Shown: one piece after another, positions 17,490-22,988 of the stretch
How positions within the stretch are numbered: position 1 is the stretch's first letter
Layout of the letters: each line of letters starts with the position of its first letter
From: a virus
Length of the DNA: 26,974 bases
Reading direction: 5' to 3' (one strand)
Virus record (IMG/VR): IMGVR_UViG_3300017782_000168
Span: 1 to 26,974 of that record
Translations under genes and position numbers: made by a program
The notes under the pieces: model-generated
What the model saw: the letters and a program-made list of their open reading frames with translations, nothing else
Databases searched by the model: none
Told to the model about the DNA's origin: nothing

Positions 17490-19070
17490 ATGGCATTAAC
17501 AAAAATAAGCACCGATGGAGTCAAAGACGATGCGGTGACGGCTGGTAAAATCCCAGCCAATGCTGTGGGGTCTAGCGAGTTAGCGGACAACGCAGTCGAT
17601 ACGAACGCTATCCAAGATCAGGCAGTAGCTTTATCTAAACTTCCACATGGCGATAGCAATAACAATGGTAAGTTCTTACGAGCAAACAACGGAGCAGATC
17701 CTAGCTTTGAAACAGTAAGCATCCCTGCTGGTACAACAATAAACAACAACGCAGATAACAGAGTTATTACTGGCTCTGGTACTGCTAATACTTTAAATGG
17801 TGAGTCAACTTTAACTTGGAATGGAACTTTATTAGACATAAATCAAAGTGGAACAGTTGATACTGGATTAAAACTTCGTAATAGCGAAGGAGGTTTATAT
17901 GTTCGTACAAATGACGATAAAACATTTATTGACACAGACCAGCTAATAATTAGAAATGAAGCAGAAACAGAACGTATGCGTATAGATTCGTCTGGGAAAG
18001 TGGGTATAGGTACAACAAGTCCTAGTAGAACATTACATGTTTCTGGTGATGTTCTCGGAAACGCTTTTATGTTAGCTGCTAATACAACTCCATCATCAAG
18101 CATACAAGCACAAATATATAGACCAGCAGATAATGAATTAGCTTTTGCAACTAATGGTGCAAATGAACGTATGCGTCTTACATCAGGTGGGGCATTACTT
18201 TTAGGAACAACTACTGATCTTGGTCATCTTACAGTATCTCAAGCTCAAAATACTACTAACAGTAATGGAGCTTTTACTAGCCCTCATATTCGATTAGATG
18301 CACCCCAAACCACAAATACACATGGGTTTACAGGAATTGCATATTCTATAAGTTCTCTTACTAACTATGGATATACTTGCGGAGCAAAAAGAACTGGAAC
18401 AGGTGGCGGTACTGGTGCATTTATATGGCAACATCACAATAATAGTGCAACAGGAAATTTCAATATGGGTTTATTTGGTGATGACGCTAATTTAATTTTA
18501 GGTCGTAGTACAAATCAATTTGTTGGTTTTGGTACTGCTGACGGTATAAGGTATGCAGGACTTAAAGGGCAATATGGTGCAGCACAAGATGTTGGTTTAA
18601 ATTTCTTTACAACAACTAATGCTGGAACGTCTATTGTTAATCATTTTAGAATCGAGCATAACGGTGAGTTATATGGTACAGACCAAGGGATAGGTAGCAT
18701 ATCAGATAGCAGAGTTAAGAAAAATGTTGCGGATTATTCTTACGATATTGAAAAATTTAAACAATATAAATCAAAAACTTTTGATTGGATTAATCCAGAA
18801 ATGCATGGAGATAAAACAAATGTAAAAGGATTTTTAGCTCAAGATTTAGAAGCAGTAGATAATCAATGGGTTACAACTATTAACATTGATAAAGATGATC
18901 CTGATTATGATTTAGTAGATAAAGGTACAAATGGACAAGGCGAAGATGTTGGGATTATAAAAACATCAAAATTTGGTAGTAAAGATGCAATGTATATTTC
19001 TGTAATAAATCAACTTATTGCTAGAGTAGAAACATTAGAAACCAAAGTCGCTGCAGTAGAAGCTGATTAA
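17490..19070 (+). CDS. Second tail fibre/spike with C-terminal S74 self-cleaving chaperone
   Basis: 526 residues. Residues 1-45 are short repeats of the gp17 shaft type. Residues 45-75 (LPHGDSNNNGKFLRANNGAD) are nearly identical to a segment of gp17, so the two genes share a module. A beta-rich middle (RNEAETERMRIDSSGKVGIG) leads to a C-terminal intramolecular chaperone of family S74: ISDSRVKKNV with Ser405-Asp406 and Lys410, the Ser/Lys dyad spacing of five known in endosialidase-type domains, then FLAQDLEAV and a final coiled coil (INQLIARVETLETKVAAVEA). Such domains trimerise the fibre and cut themselves off before the Ser. The start is ATG abutting the terminator T-tract, with no ribosome binding site. 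Probably a second receptor-binding protein or a side fibre. The stop overlaps the next start. Confidence 0.9.
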   Translation: MALTKISTDGVKDDAVTAGKIPANAVGSSELADNAVDTNAIQDQAVALSKLPHGDSNNNGKFLRANNGADPSFETVSIPAGTTINNNADNRVITGSGTANTLNGESTLTWNGTLLDINQSGTVDTGLKLRNSEGGLYVRTNDDKTFIDTDQLIIRNEAETERMRIDSSGKVGIGTTSPSRTLHVSGDVLGNAFMLAANTTPSSSIQAQIYRPADNELAFATNGANERMRLTSGGALLLGTTTDLGHLTVSQAQNTTNSNGAFTSPHIRLDAPQTTNTHGFTGIAYSISSLTNYGYTCGAKRTGTGGGTGAFIWQHHNNSATGNFNMGLFGDDANLILGRSTNQFVGFGTADGIRYAGLKGQYGAAQDVGLNFFTTTNAGTSIVNHFRIEHNGELYGTDQGIGSISDSRVKKNVADYSYDIEKFKQYKSKTFDWINPEMHGDKTNVKGFLAQDLEAVDNQWVTTINIDKDDPDYDLVDKGTNGQGEDVGIIKTSKFGSKDAMYISVINQLIARVETLETKVAAVEAD

Positions 19071-19447
19071 TGGAAATACCCACCATAGTATTACCACCAG
19101 TAGAAAAAATAGAAACTATATCCATCCCTTTACCTACAGCAGATGTTCCTTCTTATATTCCAATGGTTGTACCTCCTAGTGATTTACAAGCAGAAGAAGA
19201 ACCTGAAGAAACTACTTCTGAAGAGCCGGAATCTCCCGGAATGAGAAAGGTAGACATACCTTTTACAGATCAACAAATGCCAGTACCTGAGACTGAGATC
19301 TTAGTAACGGCAACAACAACTGCGGTTGTTTCTGTGGCTGCAACACTGACAGCTACAGCAGCGTTTAAATACGTTGTAACTGCAATGAAACCAATATTAA
19401 AAACAGGATGGAAGAAGATAAGTCAGTCAAAGAAAAAGGTTTCTTAG
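19070..19447 (+). CDS. Pro/Glu-rich single-pass membrane protein, unknown
   Basis: 125 residues, starting one base inside the preceding stop. Residues 1-75 are rich in Pro, Ile, Val and acidic residues (IVLPPVEKIETISIPLP; EEEPEETTSEEPESP). Residues 77-98 are a small-residue hydrophobic helix (VTATTTAVVSVAATLTATAA), and the C-terminus is strongly basic (KTGWKKISQSKKK), so the N-terminal part would lie outside the cytoplasm. I know similar proteins from cyanomyoviruses, where they lie near structural genes. Function is unknown; a virion or envelope-spanning role is possible. Its end overlaps the holin candidate by 40 bases. Confidence 0.75.
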   Translation: MEIPTIVLPPVEKIETISIPLPTADVPSYIPMVVPPSDLQAEEEPEETTSEEPESPGMRKVDIPFTDQQMPVPETEILVTATTTAVVSVAATLTATAAFKYVVTAMKPILKTGWKKISQSKKKVS

Positions 19448-19719
19448 GTAAGGTAAAAGATCTTGCTGAAGATAAAGAACACCAAATAGAATTTCTGGGA
19501 ACTGTAGTCAGGTTAGGCGTTGTTGTCTGGTCTGGTTTCATCATTACGATGAACTACGTTGAAATTCCTATGGTGAAGAAATCTGGTAACTCAGATATCA
19601 CTTTCGTCGCCAGCGTATTTACTGGAGCCCTAGCAACTTTTGGCTTGACGACTGGAAAAAATGGCAATGGAAAACCTCCAGCTTGCCCAATGGCTAAAAA
19701 ACCAACAACAAAAGTATGA
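19408..19719 (+). CDS. Two-TM small membrane protein, holin candidate
   Basis: 103 residues with a charged N-terminus (1-27), two predicted membrane helices (about 29-50 and 63-82) separated by a short loop (EIPMVKKSGNSD), and a basic, Pro/Lys-rich tail. This is the layout of a class II holin. It lies in a run of small envelope-related genes after the fibres, overlaps the previous gene by 40 bases and the next by four (ATGA). No endolysin is in the window, so the lysis role is an inference from topology and size. Alternatively it is a structural membrane protein. Confidence 0.65.
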   Translation: MEEDKSVKEKGFLGKVKDLAEDKEHQIEFLGTVVRLGVVVWSGFIITMNYVEIPMVKKSGNSDITFVASVFTGALATFGLTTGKNGNGKPPACPMAKKPTTKV

Positions 19720-20072
19720 CTAAATTATTCATACTCTTAGCATTGTTATCACCCGCAATAGCAAGAGCTAATACCGTCACTCCTCAGTTCACAACAGGGA
19801 ATATGACGAGTAATACAGTCACGACTCAGACTATAAAAGAAGTCACAAAAAAGGAAGTGATGGGAGCTGCCGTAAAAACTTGGTCAGGTACTAACGTAAC
19901 TGCTTCAGGTAGCTTATCTGCTGCTGACACAACATTCTCAGTTAAAGATGACACTAAAGCTTGGCAGTTGGAAACAACTACTAGAGCTGCTGGAATTATA
20001 GAAAAATGGGATATAACCACAGACTATACAATAAACTCCACTACAAATTCCTTCTCTGTCTTCTCACAGTAG
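19716..20072 (+). CDS. Exported small protein with signal peptide, unknown
   Basis: 118 residues. Residues 1-19 are a good signal peptide (MTKLFILLALLSPAIARA, cleavage likely after ARA). The mature part is Thr/Ser/Val rich with amphipathic beta pattern (NTVTPQFTTGNMTSNTVTTQ; SLSAADTTFSV) and has no cysteine or catalytic motif. It starts with a four-base overlap on the holin candidate and its last 67 bases are overlapped by the next gene in another frame. It should be periplasmic or on the cell surface. Similar exported proteins occur in cyanomyoviruses. Not a spanin by sequence, since there is no lipobox. Confidence 0.75.
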   Translation: MTKLFILLALLSPAIARANTVTPQFTTGNMTSNTVTTQTIKEVTKKEVMGAAVKTWSGTNVTASGSLSAADTTFSVKDDTKAWQLETTTRAAGIIEKWDITTDYTINSTTNSFSVFSQ

Positions 20073-20527
20073 GCAGTCCGGTATTTGCTGAAGGAGACAC
20101 AAATAACAATTCAAATCCAGTCGCCGCAGCTACTGGAAACGTGACCAATCAGGCAGTGCAATTTCAAAACAATGGAGCTCCCTCGAGACAACAGTTTGCT
20201 CCGGGAACTTCATGTAATGGAAGCACTATGACGTTTAGTCCTTTTTATATGGGCAACGATGTACAACCTGAAACTGAAGATGGTTACGTAATTAATGAGA
20301 ACTGGGGGTTTCAAATAAACTTCTCAGTTCCTTTAAATAGAGATCTGACTGAACAATGTCAACGCATCGGTGCGTTACATGAACGGAATATGAGACTCTC
20401 TCAAGAAATGACTAGAGCACTTAAATGTGCCGAACTACAACGGAAAGGTTTCACCTTCCGACCCAATACAGACTCAGCCAAATTATGTGCTGATGTCGTA
20501 CCTATCCAATTAACCAAAAAAGAATAA
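20006..20527 (+). CDS. Exported protein overlapping the previous gene, unknown
   Basis: 173 residues. The ATG at 20006 lies 67 bases inside the preceding gene. It is the only start that supplies a signal peptide: basic start, hydrophobic FLLCLLTVGSPVFA, and likely cleavage before EGD. The mature part contains ATGNVTNQAVQFQNNGAPS and a block with GTSCNGSTMTFSPFYMGND, a pattern I recognise from proteins common in cyanomyoviruses. A C-terminal helical part follows (LHERNMRLSQEMTRALKCAE). Four mature cysteines could form two disulfides in the periplasm. No ribosome binding site is visible, so translation is probably coupled to the upstream ORF. Function unknown. Confidence 0.75.
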   Translation: MGYNHRLYNKLHYKFLLCLLTVGSPVFAEGDTNNNSNPVAAATGNVTNQAVQFQNNGAPSRQQFAPGTSCNGSTMTFSPFYMGNDVQPETEDGYVINENWGFQINFSVPLNRDLTEQCQRIGALHERNMRLSQEMTRALKCAELQRKGFTFRPNTDSAKLCADVVPIQLTKKE

Positions 20528-20685
20528 TGTTAGCACTAGCAAAACCATTCGTACTTTCTGCATTAAGAAGTCCAAAATTTAAAACATTCGTTATTGACCT
20601 ACTACAGAAGTTAGTTGAGCAATCAGATAACGAACTAGATGATAAAGCACTCGCAATAGTTAAAAAAGGCTTAGGAATTAAATAA
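20527..20685 (+). CDS. 52-residue conserved small phage protein
   Basis: ATG overlaps the previous stop codon by one base (TAATG), and the stop overlaps the following ATG in the same manner. The protein opens MLALAKPFVLSALRSPKFK, has an amphipathic helix (FVIDLLQKLVEQSDNELDD) and ends KKGLGIK. Closely similar small proteins are known to me from cyanomyoviruses in the same neighbourhood. Predominantly helical, with a moderately hydrophobic N-terminus that may associate with membrane. Function unknown. Embedded in an unbroken chain of overlapping starts, so very probably translated. Confidence 0.75.
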   Translation: MLALAKPFVLSALRSPKFKTFVIDLLQKLVEQSDNELDDKALAIVKKGLGIK

Positions 20686-20927
20686 TGACTAAAAAAAACG
20701 TCAGTTTAAAAATCGGTAAACATAAAAGTCGTACTGGCGGACTCACCAAAGCTGGTAGAGAAAAATACAACAGAGAAACTGGTTCTAATCTTAAAGCTCC
20801 ACAACCTGGTGGAGGTTCTCGTAAAAAATCTTTTTGTGCTCGCATGTCGGGTGTAAAAGGACCAATGAAAAAACCAAACGGCAAGCCTACTCGTAAGGCA
20901 CTTGCCCTTCGCAAATGGAAATGTTAA
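20685..20927 (+). CDS. Basic small phage protein (DUF6321-like)
   Basis: 80 residues and strongly basic. It has a GGLTKAGREKYNRETGSNLK block, then PGGGSRKKSFCARMSGVKGP, then a final PTRKALALRKWKC. This arrangement (K/R-rich, central S-x-C-A-R-M-x-G-x-x-G-x-M, C-terminal ALRKWxC) is a conserved marine phage family that I believe corresponds to DUF6321. The two Cys may bind metal or form a bridge. The chemistry suggests nucleic-acid binding or packing in the virion. Start overlaps the upstream stop. Confidence 0.75.
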   Translation: MTKKNVSLKIGKHKSRTGGLTKAGREKYNRETGSNLKAPQPGGGSRKKSFCARMSGVKGPMKKPNGKPTRKALALRKWKC

Positions 20928-20929
20928 TT

Positions 20930-21067
20930 ATGGCAAAACAAGGTTTATACGCAAACATCAATAAGAGAAAAAAAGCTGGTACTAGCAGACCTAAGTCTAA
21001 AAGTACAGTTACAGCCAAAGCTTATAAGAATATGCAAGCTGGCTTTCCTAAGAAGAAAAAAACCTAA
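20930..21067 (+). CDS. 45-residue basic phage protein
   Basis: A short ORF from ATG 20930, two bases after the previous stop, to TAA 21065-21067. It begins MAKQGLYANINKRKKAGTSR and ends AGFPKKKKT; about one third of the residues are Lys or Arg. Very similar tiny proteins occur next to terminase or structural genes in many marine phages, which makes it likely real despite its size. Function unknown; candidate nucleic-acid-binding or virion-packed peptide. It is the last gene before a terminator. Confidence 0.72.
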   Translation: MAKQGLYANINKRKKAGTSRPKSKSTVTAKAYKNMQAGFPKKKKT

Positions 21068-21089
21068 AACTACAGGTACAAATATAACC

Positions 21090-21137
21090 AGCCCTTTTTT
21101 CATTGCCCTTGTAGGCGATTCTGAGAGGGCTTTTTTT
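21090..21137 (+). terminator. Intrinsic terminator before the terminase block
   Basis: AGGGCT (21126-21131) followed by a run of T (21131-21137) can pair with AGCCCT (21090-21095) or, through GCCCT, with the nearer copy at 21105-21109. Both pairings end at the same U-tract, so termination is supported even though the exact stem is not settled. Confidence 0.8.
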
Positions 21138-21147
21138 ACGAAAAACA

Positions 21148-21396
21148 ATGAAAAAGGCAACTGAAGAGCAATTTAACGAACTCCACCAGTTAGTCACAAA
21201 AGAATTTTTATCTAGAGTCAAAAGCGGAGACGCTACAACTCAAGACTTAAAAGCAGCCTGTGATTGGCTGAAATCAAACGATATTTCAGGTGTTGCATAC
21301 GATGGCAACCCATTACACAAACTGGCAAATGTTTTGCCGGAAATAGATCCAGACTTAGTAAAGAGAAGACTCTATGGCAAAGTCCAACGGAGCTAG
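21148..21396 (+). CDS. Small terminase subunit (T7 gp18-like)
   Basis: 82 residues (T7 gp18: 89). It would recognise the concatemer junction and present DNA to the large subunit. Family features are the N-terminal helix (EEQFNELHQLVTKEFLSRV), the block SGDATTQDLKAACDWLKSND typical of helix-turn-helix TerS proteins of podoviruses, and the C-terminal NPLHKLANVLPEIDPDLVKR. It is 10 bases after the terminator T-tract. In T7, gp18 and gp19 are adjacent apart from small overlaps; here two nuclease-like ORFs (21374-22967) separate them from each other along with a basic ORF. Its end is overlapped by the next gene by 23 bases. Confidence 0.85.
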   Translation: MKKATEEQFNELHQLVTKEFLSRVKSGDATTQDLKAACDWLKSNDISGVAYDGNPLHKLANVLPEIDPDLVKRRLYGKVQRS

Positions 21397-21634
21397 ATAT
21401 GCCAACGGCAATCTTAAAGCTTCCCAAAAAGCATATAACAAAACAAAAAAAGGGGTAGCACTACGTGTCAATGCGAATGCTATTAATCGAGCCAAAGGTA
21501 CTTATGGCAATGGTGACGGAAAAGATGTCGCCCATAAGCCAGGGAAACAAAACAGTAAAAACCCAAAAGATGCGACTCTCCAAAGTCCATCTAAAAACCG
21601 AAGCCGAAAAAGCAGACTCAAAATACGTAAATGA
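21374..21634 (+). CDS. Basic protein with degenerate HNH-like tail, unknown
   Basis: 86 residues, starting 23 bases inside the terminase small subunit gene. Very basic (Lys, Arg, Asn). The N-terminus is SNGARYANGNLKASQKAYNK. The C-terminal half has GDGKDVAHKPGKQNSKNPKD and SPSKNRSRKSR, which follows the layout G-D-x-K-D-x-x-H ... S-x-N-R-S seen in many small phage proteins related to HNH folds. It lacks the zinc cysteines and a complete catalytic set, so it is more likely DNA-binding than cutting. The overlap with TerS and with the following HNH gene (ATGA) suggests a joint role at packaging. Homology to HNH is an inference. Confidence 0.65.
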   Translation: MAKSNGARYANGNLKASQKAYNKTKKGVALRVNANAINRAKGTYGNGDGKDVAHKPGKQNSKNPKDATLQSPSKNRSRKSRLKIRK

Positions 21635-21963
21635 CCCCTCTACTACCTAGTCCAAAACATTACTTACAAAACCTAATAACCATGACAAGTTCAGATTCTA
21701 AAAGGCTCTGGAGAAGAGCCGTTAAAGAGCACTTCAAATGTACATGTGTTTATTGCGGAGAAACTTATGAATTTAAAGAACTTACACTCGATCACGTTAA
21801 ACCTCGTAGCCGAGGTGGGCAAAATCTTACGACCAATGTTGTATGTGCCTGTCGAAAGTGCAATCAGGATAAAGGTAGTAGAAATTGGCTCTCTTGGATG
21901 AGAGACAAATTTGGACATAAACCAATTAGAGAACAAACAATAAGCGACCACATCGCTGCATAA
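21631..21963 (+). CDS. HNH endonuclease next to terminase
   Basis: 110 residues containing a full HNH domain: zinc knuckles C39-x-x-C42 and C74-x-x-C77, catalytic LTLDHVKPRSRGG with Asp54-His55, Asn69 and Asn78 (CNQDKG), making it an H-N-N version. It would nick or cut double-stranded DNA using one metal ion. ATG 21631 overlaps the upstream stop (ATGA). An ATG at 21682 also gives a complete domain. HNH proteins beside terminases in HK97-like phages are known to assist packaging; free-standing HNH genes can also be homing endonucleases. The position between TerS and TerL fits either. A terminator follows. Confidence 0.9.
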   Translation: MTPLLPSPKHYLQNLITMTSSDSKRLWRRAVKEHFKCTCVYCGETYEFKELTLDHVKPRSRGGQNLTTNVVCACRKCNQDKGSRNWLSWMRDKFGHKPIREQTISDHIAA

Positions 21964-21964
21964 C

Positions 21965-21972
21965 TTATCCAC
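21965..21972 (+). promoter_or_regulatory. TATCCAC motif, copy A
   Basis: ACTTATCCAC right after the HNH stop codon, 39 bases before the next start. One of four intergenic copies (others at 22973, 25947 and 26714). Function unknown. It resembles a DnaA box (TTATNCACA) but lacks the final A here. Confidence 0.4.
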
Positions 21973-21987
21973 TTTGGAAATATATCC

Positions 21988-22010
21988 GCACCCGAAAGGG
22001 TGCTTTTTTT
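21988..22010 (+). terminator. Intrinsic terminator with GNRA loop
   Basis: GCACCC (21988-21993) pairs with GGGTGC (21998-22003) around a GAAA tetraloop, followed by seven T (22004-22010). The next start codon is the adjacent base, 22011. Confidence 0.93.
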
Positions 22011-22967
22011 ATGGCAATTCTTGCAACATATGAGAAATTAGGTTTAGAACCTACAGCAAAACCAAAAGGACAATTTGAGAGAGAATATAATCAAATAAGA
22101 AATAGGCTCATTAATAGCGGAGAGTTTAGAAGTACAGATAGAAATTTAAATAGAACAATCCTTACTGAAATAGGAGAATATCCTAGTTGGGATGGTGAAG
22201 TTTATAAAATGAGTCAAGGTGTAGCTAGACCTGAAAGTAAAAGAGATGCTTCACAAAAAAAATCTATTGATAAACGAAACCAGATTTTAACTGAAGCAGA
22301 CGAATTAATGACCGCAGCTGGTTATGGAAAATTAGTTAAAAAAGGAAAAAGAAATTTTAAAAAACAAGACCGATCTGGCGGTATGGCACTAGATCACGAA
22401 TATGAAACACAAGAATTTGGTGCGGATTACGAACGATTAAAAAAAAACTTTGCTGCGGGAGTTATTTCTGAAAACAGATTTAAACAAGATTTAAACAAGA
22501 TTGTTAATAAAAAACCTGGAAATATAGACAGCAATTTAACGCTTAAAACCGAAACGGAAAACTATGATAAGAATGTCCGTACTAGGGCTGTAATAAAAAA
22601 TAAAAATTTACGTGAAAAATATAAAGTCCGTGATGCCAGCTATACAAAAAAAATGGCTGCTTTTACAAAAAGTTTAAATAAAGTTAACTTGCTTAGTGGA
22701 GTTCACGCATATGCTAAACAATTCTTAGAAGGTCAAAGGCAAGGTTACGATACTTCGTATGTTCCTAAAAATGGTAATGGTAACGGCAAAGTAAACGGTA
22801 ACGGCAACGGTAACGGCAACGGTAAGAAAATTGTTTTGAACGGAAATAAAACCAATAACTACAGAGGGCTATCAGCCTTAATAGAAACACCTAATGATTG
22901 GTCTGATCCTCTACTAATGACACCTCGCTTCAGAACCCTCGATAAATCGATTGACGTAAGCCTATAA
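22011..22967 (+). CDS. Lys/Asn-rich protein with possible HNH-like core, between terminase genes
   Basis: 318 residues, very basic, not recognised. Residues 115-190 contain GGMALDHEYETQEFGADY, then KKPGNIDSNLTLKTETENYD. This follows the spacing of endonuclease VII/HNH folds (D-H, then G-N-x-D-x-N-L, then N), with Asp128-His129, Asn171, Asn175 and Asn184, but no zinc cysteines. Residues 254-271 are an Asn-Gly linker, and the last 45 residues form a separate tail (RGLSALIETPNDWSDPLLMT). The ATG directly touches the terminator T-tract and has no ribosome binding site. Its position just upstream of TerL suggests a packaging or DNA-trimming job. Nuclease identity is a hypothesis. Confidence 0.72.
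   Translation: MAILATYEKLGLEPTAKPKGQFEREYNQIRNRLINSGEFRSTDRNLNRTILTEIGEYPSWDGEVYKMSQGVARPESKRDASQKKSIDKRNQILTEADELMTAAGYGKLVKKGKRNFKKQDRSGGMALDHEYETQEFGADYERLKKNFAAGVISENRFKQDLNKIVNKKPGNIDSNLTLKTETENYDKNVRTRAVIKNKNLREKYKVRDASYTKKMAAFTKSLNKVNLLSGVHAYAKQFLEGQRQGYDTSYVPKNGNGNGKVNGNGNGNGNGKKIVLNGNKTNNYRGLSALIETPNDWSDPLLMTPRFRTLDKSIDVSL
22770..22823 (+). repeat. Six-base repeats encoding an Asn-Gly linker
   Basis: Short tandem units of the type GGTAAC/GGCAAC encode alternating Asn and Gly, broken once by KV. A flexible linker in the 318-residue protein. Such arrays are prone to length change by slippage. Confidence 0.85.
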
Positions 22968-22972
22968 CTAAT

Positions 22973-22981
22973 CTATCCACA
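22973..22981 (+). promoter_or_regulatory. TATCCACA motif, copy B
   Basis: ACTAATCTATCCACA starts right after the preceding stop codon and ends 7 bases before the TerL start. It sits where a ribosome binding site would be expected, and none is present. Nearly the same block (ACTAACCTATCCACA) precedes the methyltransferase gene at 26741. Confidence 0.45.
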
Positions 22982-22988
22982 AACGTAC

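Noticed and set aside
19716-20527. i-spanin/o-spanin pair
   Set aside because: The overlap is suggestive, but there is no lipobox in either signal sequence and no N-terminal uncleaved anchor followed by a coil.
22770-22823. CRISPR-like or origin repeats
   Set aside because: The units are six bases, in frame, and encode Asn-Gly; this is a coding linker.
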